DNA of 64,000 nt, from NCBI GenBank assembly GCA_036563245.1, contig DATCMU010000001.1, forward strand, positions 1-64,000, given 5' to 3'. Source of the stretch: DATCMU01 sp036563245 (lineage in GTDB: Bacteria; Pseudomonadota; Alphaproteobacteria; Rhizobiales; Devosiaceae). Each line of letters opens with the position of its first letter. Within the stretch, counting starts at the first letter, position 1. Shown here piece by piece: positions 8,232 through 16,670 of this stretch. Below the pieces are notes generated by a model. It saw only the letters and a program-made list of their open reading frames with translations, was not told where the DNA came from and searched no databases. The position numbers and the translations under genes are program-made.

Positions 8232-9259
8232 CGGCCGCCCTCGATCTTGCGATACCGCTGGGCGATGCCCTTCGCGCCATAGGGATAGTCGCCCACGATG
8301 GGCGCGCTGGCCTCATCGAGCACGGCCATTTCCCTGGGTCCGAGTGCGATGTCGGCCGCTCCCAGATTGTCGGCCAGTTGTGCGGCGGTGCGAGCGCCGA
8401 GGATGACCGAGGTCACCGCCGGCTTGGCGGCGAGCCACGCAAGCGCGATCTGGGCCATGGTTACGCTGCGCGCACTGGCGATCGTTTCAAGGGCGCCGAT
8501 GATCGCCCATGTCCGCTCCTCGGCATTGCGCGGCCCGAAGGCTTCCACGCCGCGATTGGGGTCTTCGCCGAGGCGCGTCGTACCCTTCGGCATCTGGTCG
8601 CGCTTGTACTTGCCGGTCAGCCACCCGCCGCCGAGCGGCGACCACGGCAAAAGCCCCATTTCGGCATCGATGGCCGCGGGGACGATCTCGTGTTCGATAT
8701 CGCGAGCGAGGAGATTGTATTGCGGCTGCAGGGTAACCGGCGCGGCAAACCCGGACGCGCGCGCAATATGCACGGCCTTGGTGAGTTGCCAGCCGGTATA
8801 GTTCGAGAAGCCGTAATAAGCGATCTTGCCGGCCCGAATCGCATCGTCGAGAAAGCGCAGCGTCTCCTCCATCGGCGTCAGCGCGTCGAAGGCGTGGGTC
8901 TGGTAGAGATCGATCTGCTCGATACCCAGGCGCTTCAGCGAAGCATCGAGCGCCGCCCCCAGGTGCCGGCGCGAAAGCCCCAGGTCGTTCGGCCCGTCGC
9001 CCATGGCGAATCGCCCCTTTGTGGCGATCACCAGACGATCGCGCATACCCTTGTTGTCCTTGAGCCAGCGCCCGATGATCTCTTCGGAGACACCCTTGTT
9101 GTAGACGTCCGCGGTATCGATGAAATTGCCGCCGGCATTCACATAATCGGCGAGCAACTTGCGCGATACGGCCTCGTCGCTTTCAGCGCCGAAGGTCATC
9201 GTTCCAAGCGCGTAGGCCGTGACGACGGCTCCGCTATTGCCAAGCTTGCGGCATTGCAT
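8228..9259 (-). CDS. Aldo/keto reductase
   Basis: The 343-aa NADPH-dependent oxidoreductase of the AKR superfamily folds as a TIM barrel. It has the catalytic set in order: FIDTADVY (Asp, Tyr), VIATKGRF (Lys) and LYQTHAFD (His), then SPLGGGWLTGKYKR and the C-terminal cofactor region SVILGARTAAQLADNLGA. The ATG at 9259 has a strong AGGAGGT 6 bp upstream. It resembles AKRs of the YajO/Gfo-like bacterial groups; the substrate is unknown. It is separate from the second aldo/keto reductase at 24.2 kb, which belongs to another subgroup. Confidence 0.9.
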   Translation of the reverse strand: MQCRKLGNSGAVVTAYALGTMTFGAESDEAVSRKLLADYVNAGGNFIDTADVYNKGVSEEIIGRWLKDNKGMRDRLVIATKGRFAMGDGPNDLGLSRRHLGAALDASLKRLGIEQIDLYQTHAFDALTPMEETLRFLDDAIRAGKIAYYGFSNYTGWQLTKAVHIARASGFAAPVTLQPQYNLLARDIEHEIVPAAIDAEMGLLPWSPLGGGWLTGKYKRDQMPKGTTRLGEDPNRGVEAFGPRNAEERTWAIIGALETIASARSVTMAQIALAWLAAKPAVTSVILGARTAAQLADNLGAADIALGPREMAVLDEASAPIVGDYPYGAKGIAQRYRKIEGGR

Positions 9260-9420
9260 GGCGCACCTCCTGTTGACGGTTTGTTTCGAGGGTTGCCGGT
9301 TTAGACCCCGCCGGACACGCATGCAAGCCAGGCTGTTTAACCCTTCATTAACATTCTCCACCAACTGCATGCCGCACAAACACGCTCCGGGGTTTTTCTT
9401 AGTAATTGTGGAACGCCTGA

Positions 9421-10257
9421 ATGCACATGATGGGGCATGATGCAGCGGTCGACGGATCTTGGGCGAGAATGAAGGACATCCTTTTCAAATCCAGCCTGCT
9501 CACGCTGGCCTGCGTCTTCCTGAAGCTGGCCTCGGCATTCGCGATCGCGCCCCTCATCCACCTGCAGCTCGATCCGTTCAACTGGTACGTATTCGTGCTG
9601 AGCCCGGTTGCAGTCGCCATGCCGGTGGCAACCTACTGGTTCTGGAAGGACAGGAAGCTGCGCCTGGCGCTGGTTGAAGTGGAGGACGCGCACCTCAGAT
9701 TGCAGGCGGCGCACCGCCTGCTGGCGGAGAAGGCCGAGCATGACCAGATGACCGGAATGCTGACCAGGGAAGCCTTCTTCAATGCGCTCAACCACGCCAT
9801 CGCCACGGAACAGGCCGGCGCGCTGCTGATCATAGACGCGGACAATTTCAAGGCGATCAACGATACGTTCGGGCACATGGCCGGCGACAATGCGCTGCAG
9901 CACATCTCCGAAGCGATCACCAGTACGCTCAGGGAAAGCGACATCGTCGGACGGATCGGGGGCGAGGAATTCGCCGTGTTTCTGTCCGGGGCAAACGAGA
10001 GCAAGGCGCAACGCATCGCCGATCGGATACGCTGGGCGGTGGGGGCGATCCATTTCATGCCAACGCCTGGTCAGCCAAGGGCGCTCAGCGTCAGCATCGG
10101 GGGTGCGGTCGCGTCCGAACGCCACTCGCTGGAACACCTGATGCGCACCGCCGACCGGCGGCTTTACGCGGCGAAGAACGCTGGCCGCAACCGCACGCTC
10201 ATATCGCCCGAAAGCCACACCGACGAACCCGACCAGGTTCTCGCGCGCCGGGCGTGA
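9421..10257 (+). CDS. Membrane-anchored diguanylate cyclase (GGDEF)
   Basis: The enzyme makes cyclic di-GMP from two GTP. The 278-aa protein has two N-terminal helices (about residues 20-45 and 55-75), a short coiled coil (about 80-107), and a GGDEF domain from about 108 with DADNFKAINDTFGH and the active-site GGEEF at residues 180-184. An RxxD inhibitory site (RESD, 171-174) sits five residues before it, so product feedback is likely. An alternative start is ATG 9469, just before the first helix. Cyclic di-GMP commonly drives matrix production, so a link to the curli and polysaccharide loci in this window is plausible, but it is inference. Confidence 0.9.
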   Translation: MHMMGHDAAVDGSWARMKDILFKSSLLTLACVFLKLASAFAIAPLIHLQLDPFNWYVFVLSPVAVAMPVATYWFWKDRKLRLALVEVEDAHLRLQAAHRLLAEKAEHDQMTGMLTREAFFNALNHAIATEQAGALLIIDADNFKAINDTFGHMAGDNALQHISEAITSTLRESDIVGRIGGEEFAVFLSGANESKAQRIADRIRWAVGAIHFMPTPGQPRALSVSIGGAVASERHSLEHLMRTADRRLYAAKNAGRNRTLISPESHTDEPDQVLARRA

Positions 10258-10293
10258 TCCCGGAACCGGCGGCCGCCTCCAACCAGTCGTCCG

Positions 10294-10542
10294 TCACTCG
10301 AGTGAAATGACGATCTGCTCGCCCTTTTCGTGATCCTCGATGGTGACCAGGGTGCCCTGCGCATCGGGGTTCTCCGACAGGCGAACAAGTTCGTCGAGAT
10401 TGATGCCCTCCTGTTCCAGTTTCGCCGCCGCCCTGTTGGGGATGAGATTGGCCGCAATCCTGAGAACGCCCCCGGGTATGGTCACCGTCGTCGACGGGGG
10501 ACCTCCGAGGTCCTTGAACATGCGGATCTTGAGGTCTGCCAT
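10294..10542 (-). CDS. Small acidic protein, function unknown
   Basis: The 82-aa product begins MADLKIRMFKDLGGPPSTTV and has alternating strand-like and helical segments with no signal peptide or membrane helix. A purine-rich GGGTGGGGAAA precedes ATG 10542. An upstream in-frame start would add 74 low-complexity residues and is not used. No family is recognised. It lies between the diguanylate cyclase (convergent) and a secreted-protein gene on the same strand. Confidence 0.5.
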   Translation of the reverse strand: MADLKIRMFKDLGGPPSTTVTIPGGVLRIAANLIPNRAAAKLEQEGINLDELVRLSENPDAQGTLVTIEDHEKGEQIVISLE

Positions 10543-10679
10543 TTTCCCCACCCTTTCGTGCTGCCGCGCCGCAAATCGAACCGAACCCGCCCCCATGGGC
10601 GAAAGCCCAGGCTCGAAGGGCCAGCCTAGTGGCTGCGATGAAGGTGGGCCTTGATCGGGGTCAAGCCGCGCCCGGGCGG

Positions 10680-11192
10680 TCAGTTCCCGACCATGGCATC
10701 GAAGGTATCCGGCCCGTTCTTGAGAACGATGAACCCCAATGACTTGAGTTTGCGCAGGGTCCATTGGGCGCTGGCACTGCCGCTCCTGGCCTTGAGCACG
10801 ATATTGTTCAGGATCGACTGCATGTTGGAATAGCTATGGGCCTTGCGCAGCAGCGTGAACGACTTGACGTAGTCGGGGCGCATGCAACGGTCTCCCATCC
10901 ACATGCCATGGGCATAGAACAAGCCCGCATCGAGGTCGCTGAGCCTGCCGGCATCGGCCGCCGCCTTCATTTCCTTGCAGGTCCGCTTGGTGGGATCGCT
11001 GCTCATCGCGACCAGAATCGTGCCCAGTGAAGAATTCGGCAACCCGTTGGGTTCGCCGGTCAGCGAGACACCGATTGCTTCGGAAGCGCCCGGCGATATC
11101 GGCGACGGACCGCCCGCCGATCCAGGAGTTGCCGAATACCCTGCGGTGACCGAACCGGCGAGCATGAAAACAGCCAAGAAAATTGCGCGCAT
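10680..11192 (-). CDS. Secreted hypothetical protein with Sel1-like character
   Basis: The 170-aa protein has a signal peptide (MRAIFLAVFMLAGSVTAGYSA) and a Ser/Pro/Gly-rich linker. A helical C-terminal domain with two Cys (TCKEMKAAA and DRCMRPDY) and helix pairs such as DLDAGLFYAHGMWMG and SGSASAQWTLRKL recalls Sel1-type repeats, though weakly. GGAGGG just upstream supports ATG 11192. It is probably periplasmic; the function is unknown. Confidence 0.6.
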   Translation of the reverse strand: MRAIFLAVFMLAGSVTAGYSATPGSAGGPSPISPGASEAIGVSLTGEPNGLPNSSLGTILVAMSSDPTKRTCKEMKAAADAGRLSDLDAGLFYAHGMWMGDRCMRPDYVKSFTLLRKAHSYSNMQSILNNIVLKARSGSASAQWTLRKLKSLGFIVLKNGPDTFDAMVGN

Positions 11193-11281
11193 CAAGATCC
11201 CTCCATCAAAAGAGGAGAACCGTGTCATGCTGCCTGTCCCGGCACAATATGGGCAAACCTGCAGGTGCGGGGAAGTCCGCG

Positions 11282-13087
11282 TCAGTTATCCGACATCTTG
11301 AGCGCCTTGATGAAGGCTTCCTGCGGGATCTCGACATTGCCGAATTGGCGCATCCGCTTCTTGCCCGCCTTCTGCTTCTCCAGAAGCTTGCGCTTTCGCG
11401 TCGCGTCGCCGCCGTAGCATTTCGCGGTCACGTCCTTGCGCATGGCGCGCACGGTCTCGCGGGCGATGATCTTGCCCCCGATCGCGGCCTGGATGGGGAT
11501 GACGAACAGGTGCGGGGGGATCAGTTCCTTGAGTTTCTCGCACATCTGGCGGCCACGCGATTCCGCCGCGCTGCGGTGCACCAGCATGGCCAGCGCGTCC
11601 ACGGGCTCGGCGTTGACCAGTATGGAGAGCTTGACCAGGTCGCCGGCGCGATAGTCGGCCAACTGGTAGTCGAAGCTGGCATAGCCCTTGGAGATCGACT
11701 TGAGGCGGTCGTAGAAGTCGAAGACCACCTCGTTGAGCGGCAGTTCATACTCCACCATGGCGCGACTGCCGACATAGCTGAGATTGCGCTGGATGCCGCG
11801 GCGGTCCTGGCAGAGCTTGAGAATTGCGCCCAGATACTCGTCCGGGGTGAGGATCGTTGCCTTGATCCAGGGCTCGCGGATTTCTTCGATCTTGACCACG
11901 TCCGGCAGGTCGGCCGGATTGTGAAGCATCACGACTTCACCATTGGTCATCTCGACCTCGTAGACCACGGATGGTGCGGTGGCGATCAGGTCCAGATCGA
12001 ACTCGCGGCTCAGCCGTTCCTGGATGATCTCGAGGTGCAGCAGGCCAAGAAAGCCGCAGCGGAAGCCAAAACCCAGAGCCGCCGAAGTCTCCATCTCGAA
12101 GGAAAAGCTGGCGTCGTTGAGCCTGAGCTTGCCCATTGCGGTGCGCAGGTCATCGAAATCATTGGCATCCACCGGGAACAGCCCGCAGAACACCACCGGC
12201 TGTGCCGGTCGGAAGCCGGGCAGAGGCTTGGCGCAAGGCTTGCGGTCGTCGGTGATGGTGTCGCCCACATTGGTATCGGCGACTTCCTTGATCGAGGCGG
12301 TGAAGACGCCCAATTCGCCCGGCCCAAGCTCGGTCACCTCCACCAGCTTGGGCGTGGAAACGGCCACACGGTCCAGCTCGTAGACCGCGCCAGATGCCAT
12401 CATGCGGATCTTCTGGCCCTTCTTCATCACCCCGTCGACGATGCGGACGAGAACGACGACGCCGAGATAGGTGTCGTACCAGCTATCCACCAGCAGCGCC
12501 TTGAGCGGCGCATCCAGTTCACCCCTGGGGGCGGGCAGGCGCGTGACGATGGCTTCAAGCACCTTGTCGACGCCCATGCCCGTCTTGGCCGAGATTTCCA
12601 GTGCGTCCGATGCGTCGATGCCGATGACGTCCTCGATCTGCGCCTTGACGCGCTCGACATCGGCGGCGGGCAGATCGACCTTGTTGAGAACCGGCACGAT
12701 TTCGTGGTTGGCGTCGATGGCGTGATAGACATTGGCCAGCGTCTGCGCCTCGACGCCCTGGGAAGCGTCCACGACGAGCAGCGAGCCCTCGACGGCGGCC
12801 ATGGAACGGCTGACCTCATAGGCGAAGTCGACATGGCCGGGGGTGTCGATCAGGTTGAGCACATAGGTCTCGCCATCATTGGCCTTGTAGGCAAGCCTGA
12901 CGGTCTGGGCCTTGATGGTGATGCCGCGCTCGCGCTCGATATCCATGGAATCGAGGACCTGCGCTTTCATCTCGCGCTGGTCCAGCCCGCCGCACATCTG
13001 GATGAGGCGGTCGGCAAGCGTGGATTTTCCATGGTCGATATGCGCGACGATGGAGAAATTGCGGATGTTCTTGAGCGGCGTGTTCAT
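11282..13087 (-). CDS. lepA: Elongation factor 4 (LepA)
   Basis: A ribosome-associated GTPase that back-translocates or remodels stalled and initiating ribosomes; peripheral to the inner membrane. The 601-aa length matches the family. It has G1 AHIDHGKSTL, G2 ERGITIKAQ, G3 DTPGHVDF, G4 NKVDLP, then EF-G-like domains II, III and V, and the LepA-specific C-terminal domain with the basic end AKCYGGDATRKRKLLEKQKAGKKRMRQ (positions cited in part). The ATG at 13087 opens the canonical MNTPLKNIRNFSIVAHID. Confidence 0.97.
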   Translation of the reverse strand: MNTPLKNIRNFSIVAHIDHGKSTLADRLIQMCGGLDQREMKAQVLDSMDIERERGITIKAQTVRLAYKANDGETYVLNLIDTPGHVDFAYEVSRSMAAVEGSLLVVDASQGVEAQTLANVYHAIDANHEIVPVLNKVDLPAADVERVKAQIEDVIGIDASDALEISAKTGMGVDKVLEAIVTRLPAPRGELDAPLKALLVDSWYDTYLGVVVLVRIVDGVMKKGQKIRMMASGAVYELDRVAVSTPKLVEVTELGPGELGVFTASIKEVADTNVGDTITDDRKPCAKPLPGFRPAQPVVFCGLFPVDANDFDDLRTAMGKLRLNDASFSFEMETSAALGFGFRCGFLGLLHLEIIQERLSREFDLDLIATAPSVVYEVEMTNGEVVMLHNPADLPDVVKIEEIREPWIKATILTPDEYLGAILKLCQDRRGIQRNLSYVGSRAMVEYELPLNEVVFDFYDRLKSISKGYASFDYQLADYRAGDLVKLSILVNAEPVDALAMLVHRSAAESRGRQMCEKLKELIPPHLFVIPIQAAIGGKIIARETVRAMRKDVTAKCYGGDATRKRKLLEKQKAGKKRMRQFGNVEIPQEAFIKALKMSDN

Positions 13088-13156
13088 GGCGCGCTGATTA
13101 GCAGGAACTCCCTGCCCCGCAAAGATGGTTTATCGCGGGTTAAGCCGCCATCGCCG

Positions 13157-14068
13157 CTAATCTTCAGCCAGCCCGGCATAGCGGCGCTCAACGATCCGGC
13201 GCAAGCGACCCGGCCCGATCGCCAGGACCTCGCCGGCGCGCAACAGGATATCCTTCTCAAGCACGCCCAGTTCGCCAACAAGAGCGGCGCGCATGGCCGT
13301 GGGCTCTCCGACACCCTCCCAAAGCGAAGGCTCCCCGTCGATCAGCGCGATCAGCACGCAAATGTCATGGTGATGGCCAAGCCGCGTGCCGAGGTCGCTG
13401 GCGGCCTTGGCCAACGGCCCGATCCGTTCAGGATGGATTTCGCGCAAGAGCCGCAGATGGAAGAGATTGGCATTGATGCGCTTGCGCAGCGCATGGAACG
13501 CTTCGGGATCGGGATGCGCCTGCGCAGCCGCAAGCGCGGCGCGCGCCCGGCGCCGCGACCGGGCGATGCCATTGCCAAGAATGCGCCCGGCCCATCGGGT
13601 GCCCGGCTTCGCCTTGAACCGTTCGATGGTGCGCATCTCGCGCCGCAACCCATCCACAGCGCCCGAGACGAGGGCATCGGCGTCAACCTGTGCGCCAACG
13701 ATACGGTCACGCCGCGTCACGAGCGCAAACCGAAAGCCATCGAACGCGGCAGGTTCCATGCCATCCGAAATTCCCTCGCGCAGCCTGTCGAACACCTCGA
13801 CCATGGCGGCGGCATCGCGGATGGCGGACAGCGTGCGACCCACTTCCCCCAGCCTCTGGTACGACCGGTCGATCTTGCGCCTGTCGGCGGCCCCTACAAG
13901 CGAGAGCAGGGCCCGCAGCCGCTTGATGGCGCGACGGGCCTTGTGAACCGCGAAATGGCGGTCGATGTCCGGATCCACAAGGAGCGAAGTTGCTCGATGA
14001 ATCTCCCGCCCTGCAATGCGCCGAACCTCGTCGGTCAGCCCGGAATCGGGATGGATTCGATAGCTCAT
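13157..14068 (-). CDS. CHAD-domain protein
   Basis: The 303-aa protein is almost wholly a CHAD domain: an all-helical fold with conserved His and basic residues (VHKARRAIKRLRALLSL near residues 50-66, and FHALRKRINANLFHLRLL near 210-227). CHAD domains bind polyphosphate through such basic surfaces, and many accompany CYTH triphosphatases. No CYTH domain is present here. It lies 69 bp downstream of the SulP transporter gene's 3' side on the same strand, so it may be co-transcribed with it. Confidence 0.85.
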   Translation of the reverse strand: MSYRIHPDSGLTDEVRRIAGREIHRATSLLVDPDIDRHFAVHKARRAIKRLRALLSLVGAADRRKIDRSYQRLGEVGRTLSAIRDAAAMVEVFDRLREGISDGMEPAAFDGFRFALVTRRDRIVGAQVDADALVSGAVDGLRREMRTIERFKAKPGTRWAGRILGNGIARSRRRARAALAAAQAHPDPEAFHALRKRINANLFHLRLLREIHPERIGPLAKAASDLGTRLGHHHDICVLIALIDGEPSLWEGVGEPTAMRAALVGELGVLEKDILLRAGEVLAIGPGRLRRIVERRYAGLAED

Positions 14069-14153
14069 CGCAGCTCCTGGCGAGGGCCCCGGCTCGCTGC
14101 ACGATCTTGCCGAAGTCCCAGCGGGCCGTCAAACGGCCCAGCCGGGCCGATGG

Positions 14154-15452
14154 TCAGGTCTGGGGGGTGTGCCAGTCCGGCGGCGGCTGCTGCCGGCGGC
14201 GGAACCTGAGGGCAAATGATACCGCCAGCCCCACGGAGATCGCCGTGGTAAGGTCGACCAGCACGGTCAGACCGAAGGTGAGAAGCATGACGAGGATGTC
14301 CTCGCGCCGGCCGCGCAGATCTTCTCCGAGACGATGCGGCTCGCTCATGTTCCATGCGGTCAGAAGAAGGATCGCGGCCAAAGAGGGAAGGGCGAAATAG
14401 GAAACGAGCGGCGCGGCGACCAGGACGAACACCAGGACGACGAGCGCGTGCACCACGCCGGCAACGGGCGTCTTGCCGCCGGCGCGGATATTGGTGGCGG
14501 TGCGGGCAATGGCGCCGGTCGCCGGAAGGCCTCCGAAAAGGGCGGACGCCGCATTGGCCACGCCCTGGGCGAGAACCTCGGAATTGGGACGGTGACGGCC
14601 ACCGGACATCTTGTCGGCCACCATGGCGGACAAGAGCGACTCGATGCCGGCCAGAAACGCAATGATGAAGGCCGAAGGCAGCATTTCCGCCAGCCGCTGC
14701 GGGCTGAGATCGGGCAGTCTGGGCATGGGCAGCCCGCCCGCAAGTTCACCGAAACGCGAGCCGATGGTATCGACCTGCAAGCCGAATACCACGACCAGAA
14801 GAGAGGCGACCCCCACCGCGACCACCATGCCCGGGAAACGCGGCGCATAGCGGCGGAAACCGATGATGATCGCCAGAGTGAGCGCCGCGATGCCGAGCGA
14901 AGCCGGCGAGAAGGTGTCGCGGACAGCCCAGAGGGCGGAAAGCCTTGCGAAGAATTCGGCCGGAACCTTGCCCGTGAGGCCAAGCACGTCCTGAATCTGC
15001 GAAAAGGCGATAACCACCCCGATGCCGACGGTAAAGCCGCGGATCACCGGCTCGGGTACATAGCGGATGAGCGATCCGACGCGCAGGAACGCGGCGGCGA
15101 TCAGGATCAGTCCGGCAAGAAACGTGGCCGTGACCAGGCCCGAAACGCCGTGATCGCGCACGACGCCATAGACGACGACGATGAACGCGGCGGTCGGCCC
15201 GCCGATCTGGGTACGCGACCCGCCAAGCATCGAGATCGCCAATCCGGCGACGATGACCGTGGTCAGGCCGATACCCGGCTCGACGCCGGAAGCAATGGCG
15301 ATAGCCAGGGCGAGCGGCAGGGCGACAATGGCGACCGTGAGGCCGGCGAAGCTGTCACGGATCAGATCGGGCAGGCGATAGCCTTCCTGAAAGGTCGTTA
15401 TGATCTTGGGCAAGAGGAGCGGCTGGCGCGGGGGCGCGGCAGGCTGGGTCAT
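14154..15452 (-). CDS. SulP-family anion transporter lacking a STAS domain
   Basis: An inner-membrane transporter for sulfate, bicarbonate or C4-dicarboxylates; the substrate is not readable. The 432-aa protein has the SulP core: RDSFAGLTVAIVALPLALA, LGGSRTQIGGPTAAFIVVV (the phosphate/sulfate signature region), VIRGFTVGIGVVI and the late ESLLSAMVADKMSGGRH motif. Usual SulP proteins are 500-700 aa and end in a cytoplasmic STAS domain. This one stops about 20 residues after the last helix, so that regulatory domain is absent; a truncating frameshift is not evident. It is divergent from mbfA. Confidence 0.85.
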   Translation of the reverse strand: MTQPAAPPRQPLLLPKIITTFQEGYRLPDLIRDSFAGLTVAIVALPLALAIAIASGVEPGIGLTTVIVAGLAISMLGGSRTQIGGPTAAFIVVVYGVVRDHGVSGLVTATFLAGLILIAAAFLRVGSLIRYVPEPVIRGFTVGIGVVIAFSQIQDVLGLTGKVPAEFFARLSALWAVRDTFSPASLGIAALTLAIIIGFRRYAPRFPGMVVAVGVASLLVVVFGLQVDTIGSRFGELAGGLPMPRLPDLSPQRLAEMLPSAFIIAFLAGIESLLSAMVADKMSGGRHRPNSEVLAQGVANAASALFGGLPATGAIARTATNIRAGGKTPVAGVVHALVVLVFVLVAAPLVSYFALPSLAAILLLTAWNMSEPHRLGEDLRGRREDILVMLLTFGLTVLVDLTTAISVGLAVSFALRFRRRQQPPPDWHTPQT

Positions 15453-15585
15453 GGCGACGGGGTCCGAAAGGGAAGTCGCGCAAACCTACTCCGCGCCACC
15501 GGCCTGTCAATGCGACTTTGTTGTTGCCTCAGTTCGCGCCGCGGCAATGCACGAAATAGGTACTCCACATTTGTAAGGAAATTTT

Positions 15586-15600
15586 CTAGAAGAGTTCTAA
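15586..15600 (+). promoter_or_regulatory. Irr/ICE-like iron-control box before mbfA
   Basis: CTAGAA-GAG-TTCTAA is an inverted repeat with one mismatch to the symmetrical TTAGAAnnnTTCTAA. That matches the iron control element bound by Irr in rhizobia, which represses mbfA when iron is scarce. It ends 21 bp before the mbfA start codon. The family assignment is from knowledge of rhizobial mbfA control; binding here is inferred. Confidence 0.6.
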
Positions 15601-15621
15601 TCAACGTCAGGAGACCGCCCG

Positions 15622-16605
15622 ATGTTCGCCCGCCTGCTCGAACCCAACAAACGCGACTTCGCCTCGCTCAGCGAGAAGGAAATCCTGTCGCTGGCCGTCG
15701 CCGCCGAGGAAGAAGATGGCCGGATCTACGCCGCCTATGCCGACCGGGTGCGCGAGAATTACCCGGCCTCGGCAAAAGTGTTCGAGGGCATGGCGCAGGA
15801 AGAGGACGAACATCGGCGGCGCCTGCTCGACCTTTATGTCGAGAAGTTCGGGGACAAGCTGATCCCGATCCGGCGCGAGCATGTGCGCGGATTCTTCACC
15901 CGCAAGCCGGTCTGGCTGATGGAAAACCTGCCCATCGAGACGGTCCGCCAGCAGGTCTGGGAAATGGAGGAAGGCGCCTACCGGTTCTATGTCGAGGCGG
16001 CCAAGCGCACCACCGACGCCTCGATCCGCAAGCTTCTGGGCGATCTTGCGATGCAGGAGGCCAACCACAAGCACGCGGCGGACCGGCTCGAAGAAGAGCA
16101 TCTCGATGCCGATACCAAAGACGAGGAAGCAACCGAAGCGCATCGCCAGTTCGTGCTCACCTATGTGCAACCCGGCCTTGCCGGGCTGATGGACGGCTCG
16201 GTGTCGACGCTGGCGCCAGTGTTCGCGGCAGCATTTGCCACTCACGATACCTTCCAGACCTTCCTGGTCGGGCTTGCCGCTGCGGTGGGCGCGGGCATCT
16301 CGATGGGCTTTACGGAAGCCGCTTCGGACGACGGCAAGCTCACCGGACGCGGTTCGCCGGTCAAGCGCGGCATCGCATCGGGGGTGATGACTGCCCTGGG
16401 CGGCCTCGGGCACGCCCTGCCCTATCTGATCACCGACTTCTGGACGGCGACGGCCATCGCCTTCGTCGTGGTGATCGTGGAATTGTGGGCCATTGCCTTC
16501 ATCCAGAACCGCTATATGTCGACGCCGTTCTGGCGGGCGGCCTTCCAGGTGGTGGTGGGCGGCGCGCTGGTCTTTGCGGCCGGCGTTCTGATCGGGAGCG
16601 CCTGA
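15622..16605 (+). CDS. mbfA: Membrane-bound ferritin / iron exporter MbfA
   Basis: The 327-aa protein joins an N-terminal rubrerythrin/ferritin-like di-iron domain to a C-terminal VIT1/CCC1-like membrane domain. The di-iron ligands are visible in EEEDGRIYAAYADR, MAQEEDEHRRRLL, EMEEGAYRFYVEAAKR and MQEANHKHAADRLEEEH. The membrane part starts near residue 185 (GLAGLMDGSVSTLAPVFAAAF) and has about five helices. MbfA of rhizobia and Agrobacterium exports iron and protects against iron and peroxide stress. The upstream ICE-like box fits repression by Irr. The start is ATG 15622. Confidence 0.93.
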   Translation: MFARLLEPNKRDFASLSEKEILSLAVAAEEEDGRIYAAYADRVRENYPASAKVFEGMAQEEDEHRRRLLDLYVEKFGDKLIPIRREHVRGFFTRKPVWLMENLPIETVRQQVWEMEEGAYRFYVEAAKRTTDASIRKLLGDLAMQEANHKHAADRLEEEHLDADTKDEEATEAHRQFVLTYVQPGLAGLMDGSVSTLAPVFAAAFATHDTFQTFLVGLAAAVGAGISMGFTEAASDDGKLTGRGSPVKRGIASGVMTALGGLGHALPYLITDFWTATAIAFVVVIVELWAIAFIQNRYMSTPFWRAAFQVVVGGALVFAAGVLIGSA

Positions 16606-16613
16606 CGACCCGT

Positions 16614-16643
16614 AAAAAAGCCCCCGGATGCTTGTCCGGGGGC
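16614..16643 (-). terminator. Intrinsic terminator for the efflux operon
   Basis: A perfect 9-bp stem GCCCCCGGA / TCCGGGGGC with a 6-nt loop is followed on the minus strand by six T. It lies 28 bp beyond the stop codon of the EmrB-like gene. On the plus strand no T-run follows, so mbfA would use the stem poorly. Confidence 0.85.
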
Positions 16644-16670
16644 CAGTCGGGGGAGGTCGTTCGGTCGGCG

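Noticed and set aside
11183..14209. 1008-codon open frame on the plus strand across lepA and the CHAD gene
   Set aside because: It is the antisense of two well-supported genes; long open antisense frames are common at high GC, and its product has no recognisable domain.
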